This document shows positions 13,301 through 27,400 of a DNA stretch of 64,000 nucleotides, piece by piece. Numbering within the stretch: the first letter of the stretch is position 1; every line of letters starts with the position of its first letter. Below the pieces are notes generated by a model. That model worked only from the letters and a program-made list of their open reading frames with translations, had not been told where the DNA came from and did no database searches. Location of the stretch: positions 62,001-126,000 of the forward strand of contig NC_083603.1 in assembly GCF_029168945.1 (NCBI RefSeq), read 5' to 3'. The position numbers and the translations under genes are program-made. The DNA comes from Cannabis sativa. Its lineage: Eukaryota > Streptophyta > Magnoliopsida > Rosales > Cannabaceae.

Positions 13301-16300
13301 AGAAAACTAATTTTTCTCTCAACGTGTCCAAGAGAAAAGTGATGCACAACGGTCTTGGCTAGGCCCCCTTGAAATTTCATGATCTTTGGAGATGTGTAGG
13401 TCGAGATTTTAACAGATAACTAACGAGTGTAAGAGTAAGGAAAAAACTTGTTAAAATTTCCCCTGAAAAGAAGAATATTTTCAATTAGGGGGCCATTTGA
13501 ACAAATTTTAACCCAAAACCATTCTTCATATTCATTTCTTAGTAGTAAAAATTCATTGTGACTAGTGGCAAAAAATATTCCGAGATTGGTCCGGGCCACA
13601 TTTCACAAAGGGGTACCACTATCAGAAATGTGAGATTTTCACTATTTCGATTAAAACGATCGTTAGTGCAAGAAAACTAATTTTTCTCTCAACGTGTCCA
13701 AGAGAAAAGTGATGCACAACGGTCTTTTCTAGGCCCCCGTTAAATTTCATGATCTTTAGAGATGTGTAGGTCGAGATTTTAACAGATAACTAACGAGTGT
13801 AAGAGTAAGGAAAAAACTTGTTAAAATTTCCCCTGAAAAGAAGAATATTTTCAATTAGGGGGCCATTTCAAAAAATTTTAACCCAAAACCAATCTTCATA
13901 TTCATTTCTTAGTAGTAAAACTTCATTGTGACTAGTGGCAAAAAATATTCCGAGATTGGTCCGGGCCACATTTCACAAAGGGGTACCACTATCAGAAATG
14001 TGAGATTTTCACTATTTCGATTAAAACGATCGTTAGTGCAAGAAAACTAATTTTTCTCTCAACGTGTCCAAGAGAAAAGTGATGCACAACGGTCTTGGCT
14101 AGGCCCCCGTGAAATTTCATGATCTTTGGAGATGTGTAGCTCGAGATTTTAACAGATAACTAACGAGTGTAAGAGTAAGGAAAAAACTTGTTAAAATTTC
14201 CCATGAAAAGAAGAATATTTTCAATTAGGGGGCCATTTCAACAAATTTTAACCCAAAACCAATGTTCATATTCATTTCTTAGTAGTAAAAATTCATTATG
14301 ACTAGTGGCAAAAAATATTCCGAGATTGGTCCGGGCCACAATTCACAAAGGCGGTACCACTATCAGAAATGTGAGATTTTCACTATTTCGATTAAAACGA
14401 TCGTTAGTGCAAGAAAACTAATTTTTCTCTCAACATTTCCAAGAGAAAAGTGATGCACAACGGTCTTTTCTAGGCCCCCGTTAAATTTCATGATCTTTGG
14501 AGATGTGTACGTCGAGATTTTAACAGATAACTAACGAGTGTAAGAGTAAGGAAAAAACTTTTTAAAATTTCCCATGAAAAGAAGAATATTTTATATTAGG
14601 GGGCCATTTCAACAAATTTTAACCCAAAACCACTCTTAATATTCATTTCTTAGTAGTACAAATTCATTGTGACTAGTGGCAAAAAATATTCCGAGATTGG
14701 TCCGGGCCACATTTCACAAAGGGGTACCACTATCAGAAATGTGAGATTTTCACTATTTCGATTAAAATGATCGTTAGTGCAAGAAAACTAATTTTTCTCT
14801 CAATGTGTCAAATAGAAAAGTGATGCACAACGGTCTAGGCTAGGCCCCCGTGAAATTTCATGATCTTTGGAGATGTGTAGGTTGAGATTTTTACAAATAA
14901 CTAACGATTGTAAATGTAAGGAAAAAACTTGTTAAAATTTCCCCTGAAAAGAAGAATATTTTCAATTAGGGGGCCATTTCAACAAATTTTAACCCAAAAC
15001 CATTCTTCATATTCATTTCTTAGTAGTAAAAATTTATTATGACTAGTGGCAAATAAAATTCCGAGATTGGTCCGGGCCACATTTCACAAAGGGGTACCAC
15101 TATCAGAAATGTGAGATTTTCACTATTTCGATTAAAACGATCGTTAGTGCAAGAAAACTAATTTTTCTCTCAACGTGTCCAAGAGAAAAGTGATGCACAA
15201 CGGTATTGGCTAGGCCCCCGTGAAATTTCATGATCTTTGGAGATGTGTAGGTCGAGATTTTAACAGATAACTAACGAGTGTAAGAGTAAGGAAAAAACTT
15301 GTTAAAATTTCCCCTGAAAAGAAGAATATTTTCAATTAGGGGGCCATTTCAACAAATTTTAACCCAAAACCAATGTTCATATTCATTTCTTAGTAGTAAA
15401 AATTCATTATGACTAGTGGCAAAAAATATTCCGAGATTGGTCCGGGCCACAATTCACAAAGGCGGTACCACTATGAGAAATGTGAGATTTTCACTATTTC
15501 GATTAAAACGATCGTTAGTGCAAGAAAACTAATTTTTCTCTCAACATTTCCAAGAGAAAAGTAATGCACAACGGTCTTTTCTAGGCCCCCGTTAAATTTC
15601 ATGATCTTTGGAGATGTGTACGTCGAGATTTTAACAGATAACTAACGAGTGTAAGAGTAAGGAAAAAACTTTTTAAAATTTCCCATGAAAAGAAGAATAT
15701 TTTATATTAGGGGGCCATTTCAACAAATTTTAACCCAAAACCACTCTTAATATTCATTTCTTAGTAGTACAAATTCATTGTGACTAGTGGCAAAAAATAT
15801 TCCGAGATTGGTCCGGGCCACATTTCACAAAGGGGTACCACTATCAGAAATGTGAGATTTTCACTATTTCGATTAAAACGATCGTTAGTGCAAGAAAACT
15901 AATTTTTCTCTCAACGTGTCCAAGAGAAAAGTGATGCACAACGGTCTTGGCTAGAACCCGTGAAATTTCATGATCTTTGGAGATGTGTAGGTCGAGATTT
16001 TAACAGATAACTAACGAGTGTAAGAGTAAGGAAAAAACTTGTTAAAATTTCCCCTGAAAAGAAGAATATTTTCAATTAGGGGGCCATTTGAACAAATTTT
16101 AACCCAAAACTAATCTTCATATTCATTTCTTAGTAGTAAAAATTCATTGTGACTAGTGGCAAAAAATATTCCGAGATTGGTCCGGGCCACATTTCACAAA
16201 GGGGTACCAGTATCAGAAATGTGAGATTTTCACTATTTCGATTAAAACGATCGTTAGTGCAAGAAAACTAATTTTTCTCTCAACGTGTCCAAGAGAAAAG

Positions 16301-18299
16301 TGATGCACAACGGTATTGGCTAGGCCCCCGTGAAATTTCATGATCTTTGGAGATGTGTAGGTTGAGATTTTAACAGATAACTAACGAGTGTAAAAGTAAG
16401 GAAAAAACTTGTTAAAATTTCCCCTGAAAAGAAGAATATTTTCAATTAGGGGGCCATTTCAACAAATTTTAACCCAAAACCATTCTTCATATTCATTTCT
16501 TAGTAGTACAAATTGATTGTGACTAGTGGCATAAAATATTCCGAGATTGGTCCGGGCCACATTTCACAAAGGGGTACCACTATCAGAAATGTGAGATTTT
16601 CACTATTTCGATTAAAACGATCGTTAGTGCAAGAAAACTAATTTTTCTCTCAACGTGTCCAAGAGAAAAGTGATGCACAACGGTCTTGGCTAGGCCCCCG
16701 TGAAATATCATGATCTTTGGAGATGTGTAGGTTGAGATTTTAACAGATAACTAACGAGTGTAAGAGTAAGGAAAAAACTTGTAAAAATTTCCCCTGTAAA
16801 GAAGAATATTTTCAATTAGGGGGCCATTTCAACAAATTTTAACCCAAAACAATTCTTCATATTCATTTCTTAGTAGTACAAATTGATTGTGACTAGTAGC
16901 ATAAAATATTCCGAGATTGGTCCGGGCCACATTTCACAAAGGGGTACCACTATCAGAAATGTGAGATTTTCACTATTTCGATTAAAACGATCGTTAGTGC
17001 AAGAAAACTAATTTTTCTCTCAACGTGTCCAAGAGAAAAGTGATGCACAACGGTCTTGGCTAGGCCCCCGTGAAATTTCATGATCTTTGGAGATGTGTAG
17101 GTCGAGATTTTAACAGATAACTAACAAGTGTAAGAGTAAGGAAAAAACTTGTAAAAATTTCCCCTGAAAAGAAGAATATTTTCAATTAGGGGGCCATTTC
17201 AACAAATTTTAACCAAAAACCATTCTTCATATTCATTTCTTAGTAGTACAAATTGATTGTGACTAGTGGCATAAAATATTCCGAGATTTGTCCGGGCCAC
17301 ATTTCACAAAGGGGTACCACTATCAGAAATGTGAGATTTTCACTATTTCGATTAAAACAATCGTTAGTGCAAGAAAACTAATTTTTCTCTCAACGTGTCC
17401 AAGAGAAAAGTGATGCACAACGGTCTTCGCTAGGCCCCCGTGAAATTTCATGATCTTTGGAGATGTGTAGGTTGAGATTTTAACAGATAACTAACGAGTG
17501 TAAGAGTAAGGAAAAAACTTGTTAAAATTTCCCCTGAAAAGAAGAATATTTTCAATTAGGGGGCCATTTCAACAAATTTTAACCCAAAACCAATCTTCAT
17601 ATTAATTTCTTAGTAGTAAAAATTCATTGTGACTAGTGGCAAAAAATATTCCGAGATTGGTCCGGGCCACAATTCAAAACGGGTACCACTATCAGAAATG
17701 TGAGATTTTCACTATTTCGATTAAAACAATCGTTAGTGCAAGAAAAATAATTTTTCTCTCAACGTGTCCAAGAGAAAAGTGATGCACAACGGTCTTTTCT
17801 AGGCCCCCGTTAAATTTCATGATCTTTAGAGATGTGTAGGTCGAGATTTTAACAGATAACTAACGAGTGTAAGAGTAAGGAAAAAACTTGTTAAAATTTC
17901 CCCTGAAAAGAAGAATATTTTCAATTAGGGGGCCATTTCAAAAAATTTTAACCCAAAACAAATCTTCATATTCATTTCTTAGTAGTAAAAATTCATTGTG
18001 ACTAGTGGCAAAAAATATTCCGAGATTGGTCCGGGCCACATTTCACAAAGGGGTACCACTATCAGAAATGTGAGATTTTCACTATTTCGATTAAAACGAT
18101 CGTTAGTGCAAGAAAACTAATTTTTCTCTCAACGTGTCCAAGAGAAAAGTCATGCACAACGGTCTTGGCTAGGCCCCCGTGAAATTTCATGATCTTTGGA
18201 GATGTGTAGTTCGAGATTTTAACAGATAACTAACGAGTGTAAGAGTAACGAAAAAACTTGTTAAAATTTCCCCTGAAAAGAAGAATATTTTCAATTAGG

Positions 18300-20755
18300 G
18301 GGCCGTTTCAACAAATTTTAACCCAAAACAAATATTCATATTCATTTCTTAGTAGTAAAAATTCATTGTGACTAGTGGCAAAAAATATTCCGAGATTGGT
18401 CTGGGCCACATTTCACAAAGGGGGTACCACTATCAGAAATGTGAGATTTTGACTATTTCGATTAAAACGATCGTTAGTGCAAGAAAACTAATTTTTCTCT
18501 GAATGTGTCCAAGAGAAAAGTGATGCACAACGGTCTGTTCTAGGCCCCCGTGAAATTTCATGATCTTTGGAGATGTGTAGGTCGAGATTTTAACAGATAA
18601 CTAACGAGTGTAAGAGTAACGAAAAAACTTGTTAAAATTTCCCCTGAAAAGAAGAATATTTTCAATTAGGGGGCCATTTGAACAAATTTTAACCCAAAAC
18701 CAATGTTCATATTCATTTCTTAGTAGTAAAAATTCATTGTGACTAGTGGCAAAAAATATTCCGAGATTGGTCCGGGCCACAATTCACAAAGGGGATACCA
18801 CTATCAGAAATGTGAGATTTTCACTATTTTGATTAAAACGATCGTTAGTGCAAGAAAACTAATTTTTCTCTCAACGTGTCCAAGAGAAAAGTGATGCACA
18901 ACGGTCTGTTCTAGGCCCCCGTGAAATTTCATGATCTTTGGAGATGTGTAGGTCGAGATTTTAACAGATAACTAACGAGTGTAAGAGTAACGAAAAAACT
19001 TGTTAAAATTTCCCCTGAAAAGAAGAATATTTTCAATTAGGGGGCCATTTGAACAAATTTTAACCCAAAACCAATCTTTATATTCATTTCTTAGTAGTAA
19101 AAATTCATTGTGACTAGTGGCAAAAAATATTCCGAGATTGGTCCGGGCCACATTTCACAAAGGGGGTACCACTATCAGAAATGTGAGATTTTGACTATTT
19201 CGATTAAAACGATCGTTAGTGCAAGAAAACTAATTTTTCTCTGAACGTGTCCAAGAGAAAAGTGATGCACAACGGTCTGTTCTAGGCCCCCGTGAAATTT
19301 CATGATCTTTGGAGATGTGTAGGTCGAGATTTTAACAGATAACTAACGAGTGTAAGAGTAACGAAAAAACTTGTTAAAATTTTTGCCTGAAAAGAAGAAT
19401 ATTTTCAATTAGGGGGCCATTTGAACAAATTTTAACCCAAAACCAATGTTCATATTCATTTCTTAGTAGTAAAAATTCATTGTGACTAGTGGCAAAAAAT
19501 ATTCCGAGATTGGTCCGGGCCACAATTCACAAAGGGGGTACCACTATCAGAAATGTGAGATTTTCACTATTTTGATTAAAACGATCGTTAGTGCAAGAAA
19601 ACTAATTTTTCTCTCAACGTGTCCAAGAGAAAAGTGATGCACAACGGTCTGTTCTAGGCCCCCGTGAAATTTCATGATCTTTGGAGATGTGTAGGTCGAG
19701 ATTTTAACAGATAACTAACGAGTGTAAGAGTAAGGCAAAACTTGTTAAAATTTCCCCTGAAAAGAAGAATATTTTCAATTAGGGGGCCATTTGAACAAAT
19801 TTTAACCCAAAACCAATCTTTATATTCATTTCTTAGTAGTAAAAATTCATTGTGACTAGTGGCAAAAAATATTCCGAGATTGGTCCGGGCCACATTTCAC
19901 AAAGGGGTACCACTATCAGAAATGTGAGATTTTCACTATTTCGATTAAAACGATCGTTAGTGCAAGAAAACTATTTTTTCTCTCAACGTGTCCAAGAGAA
20001 AAGTGATGCACAACGGTCTGTTCTAGGCCCCCGTGAAATTTCATGATCTTTGGAGATGTGTAGGTCGAGATTTTAACAGATAACTAACGAGTGTAAGAGT
20101 AAGGAAAAAACTTGTTAAAATTTCCCCTGAAAAGAAGAATATTTTCAATTAGGGGGCTATTTCAACAAATTTTAAACCAAAACCAATCTTCGTATTCATT
20201 TCTTAGTAGTACAAATTGATTGTGACTAGTGGCAAAAAATATTCCGAAATTTGTCCGGGACACATTTCACAAAGGGGTACCACTATCGGAAGTGTGAGAT
20301 TTTTACTATTTCGATTAAAATGATCGATAGTGCAAGAAAACTAATTTTTCTATCAACGTGTCCAATAGAAAAGTGATGCACAACGGTCTTGGCTAGGCCC
20401 CTGTGAAATTTCATGATCTTTCGAGATGTGTAGGTCGAGATTTTAACAGATAACTAACGAGTGTAAGAGTAAGGAAAAAACTTGTTAAAATTTCCCATGA
20501 AAAGAAGAATATTTTAAGTTAGGGGGCCATTTCAACAAATTTTAACCCAAAACCAATCTTAATATTTATTTCTTAGTATTACAAATTCATTGTGACTAGT
20601 GGCAAAAAATATTCCGAGATTGGTCCGGGCCACATTTCACAAAGGGGTACCACTATCAGAAATGTGAGATTTTCACTATTTCGATTAAAAGGATCGTTAG
20701 TGCAAGAAAACTAATTTTTCTCTCAATGTGTCAAATGGAAAAGTGATGCACAACG
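18300..20755 (+). repeat. Higher-order repeat block, copy A (pairs with 22005-24460)
   Basis: A run of about seven monomers that reappears about 3705 bp (ten monomers) downstream. Private variants shared by both copies and rare elsewhere: unit starts reading GAATGTGTCC (18501 and 22208) and GAACGTGTCC (19243 and 22949), AAAACTATTTTTTCTCTC (before 19984 and 23689), TTTCTATCAACG (20354 and 24059) and CAATGTGTCAAATGG (20724 and 24429). Offsets for successive units are 3704-3707 bp. After about 20755 copy A changes to a different variant, which marks the block edge. At least one private difference exists between the copies, near 19381 versus 23087. Confidence 0.85.
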
Positions 20756-22004
20756 GTCTTGGCTAGGCCCCCGTGAAATTTCATGATCTTTGGAGATGTG
20801 TAGTTCGAGATTTTAACAGATAACTAACGAGTGTAAGAGTAACGAAAAAACTTGTTAAAATTTCCCCTGAAAAGAAGAATATTTTCAATTAGGGGGCCGT
20901 TTCAACAAATTTTAACCCAAAACAAATATTCATATTCATTTCTTAGTAGTAAAAATTCATTGTGACTAGTGGCAAAAAATATTCCGAGATTGGTCCGGGC
21001 CACATTTCACAAAGGGGGTACCACTATCAGAAATGTGAGATTTTGACTATTTCGATTAAAACGATCGTTAGTGCAAGAAAACTAATTTTTCTCTGAATGT
21101 GTCCAAGAGAAAAGTGATGCACAACGGTCTGTTCTAGGCCCCCGTGAAATTTCATGATCTTTGGAGATGTGTAGGTCGAGATTTTAACAAATAACTAACG
21201 AGTGTAAGAGTAACGAAAAAACTTGTTAAAATTTCCCCTGAAAAGAAGAATATTTTCAATTAGGGGGCCATTTGAACAAATTTTAACCCAAAACCAATGT
21301 TCATATTCATTTCTTAGTAGTAAAAATTCATTGTGACTAGTGGCAAAAAATATTCCGAGATTGGTCCGGGCCACAATTCACAAAGGGGGTACCACTATCA
21401 GAAATGTGAGATTTTCACTATTTTGATTAAAACGATCGTTAGTGCAAGAAAACTAATTTTTCTCTCAACGTGTCCAAGAGAAAAGTGATGCACAACGGTC
21501 TGTTCTAGGCCCCCGTGAAATTTCATGATCTTTGGAGATGTGTAGGTCGAGATTTTAACAGATAACTAACGAGTGTAAGAGTAACGAAAAAACTTGTTAA
21601 AATTTCCCCTGAAAAGAAGAATATTTTCAATTAGGGGGCCATTTGAACAAATTTTAACCCAAAACCAATCTTTATATTCATTTCTTAGTAGTAAAAATTC
21701 ATTGTGACTAGTGGCAAAAAATATTCCGAGATTGGTCCGGGCCACATTTCACAAAGGGGGTACCACTATCAGAAATGTGAGATTTTGACTATTTCGATTA
21801 AAACGATCGTTAGTGCAAGAAAACTAATTTTTCTCTCAACGTGTCCAAGAGAAAAGTGATGCACAACGGTCTGTTCTAGGCCCCCGTGAAATTTCATGAT
21901 CTTTGGAGATGTGTAGGTCGAGATTTTAACAGATAACTAACGAGTGTAAGAGTAACGAAAAAACTTGTTAAAATTTCCCCTGAAAAGAAGAATATTTTCA
22001 ATTA

Positions 22005-24460
22005 GGGGGCCGTTTCAACAAATTTTAACCCAAAACAAATATTCATATTCATTTCTTAGTAGTAAAAATTCATTGTGACTAGTGGCAAAAAATATTCCGA
22101 GATTGGTCTGGGCCACATTTCACAAAGGGGGTACCACTATCAGAAATGTGAGATTTTGACTATTTCGATTAAAACGATCGTTAGTGCAAGAAAACTAATT
22201 TTTCTCTGAATGTGTCCAAGAGAAAAGTGATGCACAACGGTCTGTTCTAGGCCCCCGTGAAATTTCATGATCTTTGGAGATGTGTAGGTCGAGATTTTAA
22301 CAGATAACTAACGAGTGTAAGAGTAACGAAAAAACTTGTTAAAATTTCCCCTGAAAAGAAGAATATTTTCAATTAGGGGCCATTTGAACAAATTTTAACC
22401 CAAAACCAATGTTCATATTCATTTCTTAGTAGTAAAAATTCATTGTGACTAGTGGCAAAAAATATTCCGAGATTGGTCCGGGCCACAATTCACAAAGGGG
22501 GTACCACTATCAGAAATGTGAGATTTTCACTATTTTGATTAAAACGATCGTTAGTGCAAGAAAACTAATTTTTCTCTCAACGTGTCCAAGAGAAAAGTGA
22601 TGCACAACGGTCTGTTCTAGGCCCCCGTGAAATTTCATGATCTTTGGAGATGTGTAGGTCGAGATTTTAACAGATAACTAACGAGTGTAAGAGTAACGAA
22701 AAAACTTGTTAAAATTTCCCCTGAAAAGAAGAATATTTTCAATTAGGGGGCCATTTGAACAAATTTTAACCCAAAACCAATCTTTATATTCATTTCTTAG
22801 TAGTAAAAATTCATTGTGACTAGTGGCAAAAAATATTCCGAGATTGGTCTGGGCCACATTTCACAAAGGGGGTACCACTATCAGAAATGTGAGATTTTGA
22901 CTATTTCGATTAAAACGATCGTTAGTGCAAGAAAACTAATTTTTCTCTGAACGTGTCCAAGAGAAAAGTGATGCACAACGGTCTGTTCTAGGCCCCCGTG
23001 AAATTTCATGATCTTTGGAGATGTGTAGGTCGAGATTTTAACAGATAACTAACGAGTGTAAGAGTAACGAAAAAACTTGTTAAAATTTCCCCTGAAAAGA
23101 AGAATATTTTCAATTAGGGGGCCATTTGAACAAATTTTAACCCAAAACCAATGTTCATATTCATTTCTTAGTAGTAAAAATTCATTGTGACTAGTGGCAA
23201 AAAATATTCCGAGATTGGTCCGGGCCACAATTCACAAAGGGGTACCACTATCAGAAATGTGAGATTTTAACTATTTTGATTAAAACGATCGTTAGTGCAA
23301 GAAAACTAATTTTTCTCTCAACGTGTCCAAGAGAAAAGTGATGCACAACGGTCTGTTCTAGGCCCCCGTGAAATTTCATGATCTTTGGAGATGTGTAGGT
23401 CGAGATTTTAACAGATAACTAACGAGTGTAAGAGTAACGAAAAAACTTGTTAAAATTTCCCCTGAAAAGAAGAATATTTTCAATTAGGGGGCCATTTGAA
23501 CAAATTTTAACCCAAAACCAATCTTTATATTCATTTCTTAGTAGTAAAAATTCATTGTGACTAGTGGCAAAAAATATTCCGAGATTGGTCTGGGCCACAT
23601 TTCACAAAGGGGTACCACTATCAGAAATGTGAGATTTTCACTATTTCGATTAAAACGATCGTTAGTGCAAGAAAACTATTTTTTCTCTCAACGTGTCCAA
23701 GAGAAAAGTGATGCACAACGGTCTGTTCTAGGCCCCCGTGAAATTTCATGATCTTTGGAGATGTGTAGGTCGAGATTTTAACAGATAACTAACGAGTGTA
23801 AGAGTAAGGAAAAAACTTGTTAAAATTTCCCCTGAAAAGAAGAATATTTTCAATTAGGGGGCTATTTCAACAAATTTTAAACCAAAACCAATCTTCGTAT
23901 TCATTTCTTAGTAGTACAAATTGATTGTGACTAGTGGCAAAAAATATTCCGAAATTTGTCCGGGACACATTTCACAAAGGGGTACCACTATCGGAAGTGT
24001 GAGATTTTTACTATTTCGATTAAAATGATCGATAGTGCAAGAAAACTAATTTTTCTATCAACGTGTCCAATAGAAAAGTGATGCACAACGGTCTTGGCTA
24101 GGCCCCCGTGAAATTTCATGATCTTTCGAGATGTGTAGGTCGAGATTTTAACAGATAACTAACGAGTGTAAGAGTAAGGAAAAAACTTGTTAAAATTTCC
24201 CATGAAAAGAAGAATATTTTAAGTTAGGGGGCCATTTCAACAAATTTTAACCCAAAACCAATCTTAATATTTATTTCTTAGTATTACAAATTCATTGTGA
24301 CTAGTGGCAAAAAATATTCCGAGATTGGTCCGGGCCACATTTCACAAAGGGGTACCACTATCAGAAATGTGAGATTTTCACTATTTCGATTAAAAGGATC
24401 GTTAGTGCAAGAAAACTAATTTTTCTCTCAATGTGTCAAATGGAAAAGTGATGCACAACG
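22005..24460 (+). repeat. Higher-order repeat block, copy B (pairs with 18300-20755)
   Basis: Second copy of the block at 18300-20755, offset 3705 bp. The stretch between the copies (20760-22005) is itself a partial third copy of the first three units: the GAATGTGTCC unit occurs at 18501, 21095 and 22208, and the variant GGCCGTTTCAAC occurs near 18301, 20897 and 22009. The local history is therefore nested duplication of 3-, 7- and 10-monomer blocks. Confidence 0.8.
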
Positions 24461-27400
24461 GTCTAGGCTAGGCCCCCGTGAAATTTCATGATCTTTGGAG
24501 ATGTGTAGGTTGAGATTTTTACAGATAACTAACGAGTGTAAGAGTAAGGAAAAAACTTGTTAAAATTTCCCCTGAAAAGAAGAATATTTTCAATTAGGGG
24601 GCCATTTCAACAAATTTTAACCCAAAACCAATATTCATATTCATTTCTTAGTAGTAAAAATTCATTGTGACTAGTGGCAAAAAATATTCCGAGATTGGTC
24701 CGGGCCACATTTCACAAAGGGGTACCACTATCAGAAATGTGAGATTTTCACTATTTCGATTAAAACGATCGTTAGTGCAAGAAAACTAATTTTTCTCTCA
24801 ACGTGTCCAAGAGAAAAGTGATGCACAACGGTCTTTTCTAGGCCCCCGTGAAATTTCATGATCTTTGGAGATGTGTAGGTCGAGATTCTAACAGATAACT
24901 AACGAGTGTAAGAGTAAGGAAAAAACTTGTTAAAATTTCCCATGAAAAGAAGAATATTTTAAGTTAGGGGGCCATTTCAACAAATTTTAACCCAAAACCA
25001 ATCTTAATATTTATTTCTTAGTAGTACAAATTCATTGTGACTAGTGGCAAAAAATATTCCGAGATTGGTCCGGGCAACATTTCACAAAGGGGTACCACTA
25101 TCAGAAATGTGATATTTTCACTATTTCGATTAAAAGGATCGTTAGTGCAAGAAAACTAATTTTTCTCTCAATGTGTCAAATGGAAAAGTGATGCACAACG
25201 GTCTAGGCTAGGCCCCCGTGAAATTTCATGATCTTTGGAGATGTGTAGGTTGAGATTTTTACAGATAACTAACGAGTGTAAGAGTAAGGAAAAAACTTGT
25301 TAAAATTTCCCTTGAAAAGAAGAATATTTTCAATTAGGGGGCCATTTCAACAAATTTTAACCCAAAACAAATATTCATATTCATTTCTTAGTAGTAAAAA
25401 TTCATTGTGACTAGTGGCAAAAAATATTCCGAGATTGGTCCGGGCCACATTTCACAAAGGGGTACCACTATCAGAAATGTGAGATTTTCACTATTTCGAT
25501 TAAAACGATCGTTAGTGCAAGAAAACTAATTTTTCTCTCAACGTGTCCAAGAGAAAAGTGATGCACAACGGTCTTTTCTAGGCCCCCGTGAAATTTCATG
25601 ATCTTTGGAGATGTGTAGGTCGAGATTTTAACAGATAACTAACGAGTGTAAGAGTAAGGAAAAAACTTGTTAAAATTTCCCCTGAAAAGAAGAATATTTT
25701 CAATTAAGGGGCCATTTCAACAAATTTTAACCCAAAACCAATCTTCATATTCATTTCTTAGTAGTAAAAATTCATTGTGACTAGTGGCAAAAAATATTCC
25801 GAGATTGGTCCGGGCCACATTTCACAAAGGGGTACCACTATCAGAAATGTGAGATCTTCACTATTTCGATTAAAACGATCGTTAGTGCAAGAAAACTAAT
25901 TTTTCTCTCAACGTATCCAAGAGAAAAGTGATGCACAATGGTCTTGGCTAGGCCCCCGTGAAATTTCATGATCTTTGGAGATGTGTAGGTCGAGATTTTA
26001 ACAGATAACTAACGAGTGTAAGAGTAAGGAAAAAACTTGTTAAAATTTCCCCTGAAAAGAAGAATATTTTCAATTAGGGGGCCATTTCAACAAATTTTAA
26101 CCCAGAACCAATATTCATATTCATTTCTTAGTAGTAAAAATTCATTGTGACTAGTGGAAAAAAATATTCCGAGATTGGTCCGGGCCACAATTCACAAAGG
26201 GGGTACCACTATCAGAAATGTGAGATTTTCACTATTTCGATTAAAACGATCGTTAGTGCAAAAAAACTAATTTTTCTCTGAACGTTTCCAAGAGAAAAGT
26301 GATACACAACGGTCTGTTCTAGGCCCCCGTGAAATTTCATGATCTTTGGAGATGTGTAGGTCGAGATTTTAACAGATAACTAACGAGTGTAAGAGTAACG
26401 AAAAAACTTGTTAAAATTTCCCCTGAAAAGAAGAATATTTTCAATTAGGGGGCCATTTGAACAAATTTTAACCCAAAACCAATCTTTATATTCATTTCTT
26501 AGTAGTAAAAATTCATTGTGACTAGTGGCAAAAAATATTCCGAGATTGGTCCGGGCCACATTTCACAAATGGGTACCACTATCAGAAATGTGAGATTTTC
26601 ACTATTTCGATTAAAACGATCGTTAGTGCAAGAAAACTAATTTTTCTCTCAACGTGTCCAAGAGAAAAGTGATGCACAACGGTCTTGGCTAGAACCCGTG
26701 AAATTTCATGATCTTTGGAGATGTGTAGGTCGAGATTTTAACAGATAACTAACGAGTGTAAGAGTAAGGAAAAAACTTGTTAAAATTTCCCCTGAAAAGA
26801 AGAATATTTTCAATTAGGGGGCCATTTCAACAAATTTTAACCCAAAACCAATGTTCATATTCATTTCTTAGTAGTAAAAATTCATTATGACTAGTGGCAA
26901 AAAATATTCCGAGATTGGTCCGTGCCACAATTCACAAAGGGGGTACCACTATCAGAAATGTGAGATTTTCAATATTTCGATTAAAACGATCGTTAGTGCA
27001 AGAAAACTAATTTTTCTCTCAACGTGTCCAAGAGAAAAGTGATGCACAACGGTCTTTTCTAGGCCCCCGTGAAATTTCATGATCTTTGGAGATGTGTACG
27101 TCGAGATTTTAACAGATAACTAACGAGTGTAAGAGTAACGAAAAAACTTTTTAAAATTTCCCATGAAAAGAAGAATATTTTATATTAGGGGGCTATTTCA
27201 ACAAATTTAACCCAAAACCAATCTTCATATTCATTTCTTAGTAGTACAAATTGATTGTGACTAGTGGCAAAAAATATTCCGAAATTTGTTCGGGCCACAT
27301 TTCACAAAGGGGTACCACTATCAGAAATGTGATATTTTCACTATTTCGATTAAAAACGATCGTTAGTGCAAGAAAACTAATTTTTCTCTCAAGGTGTCCA

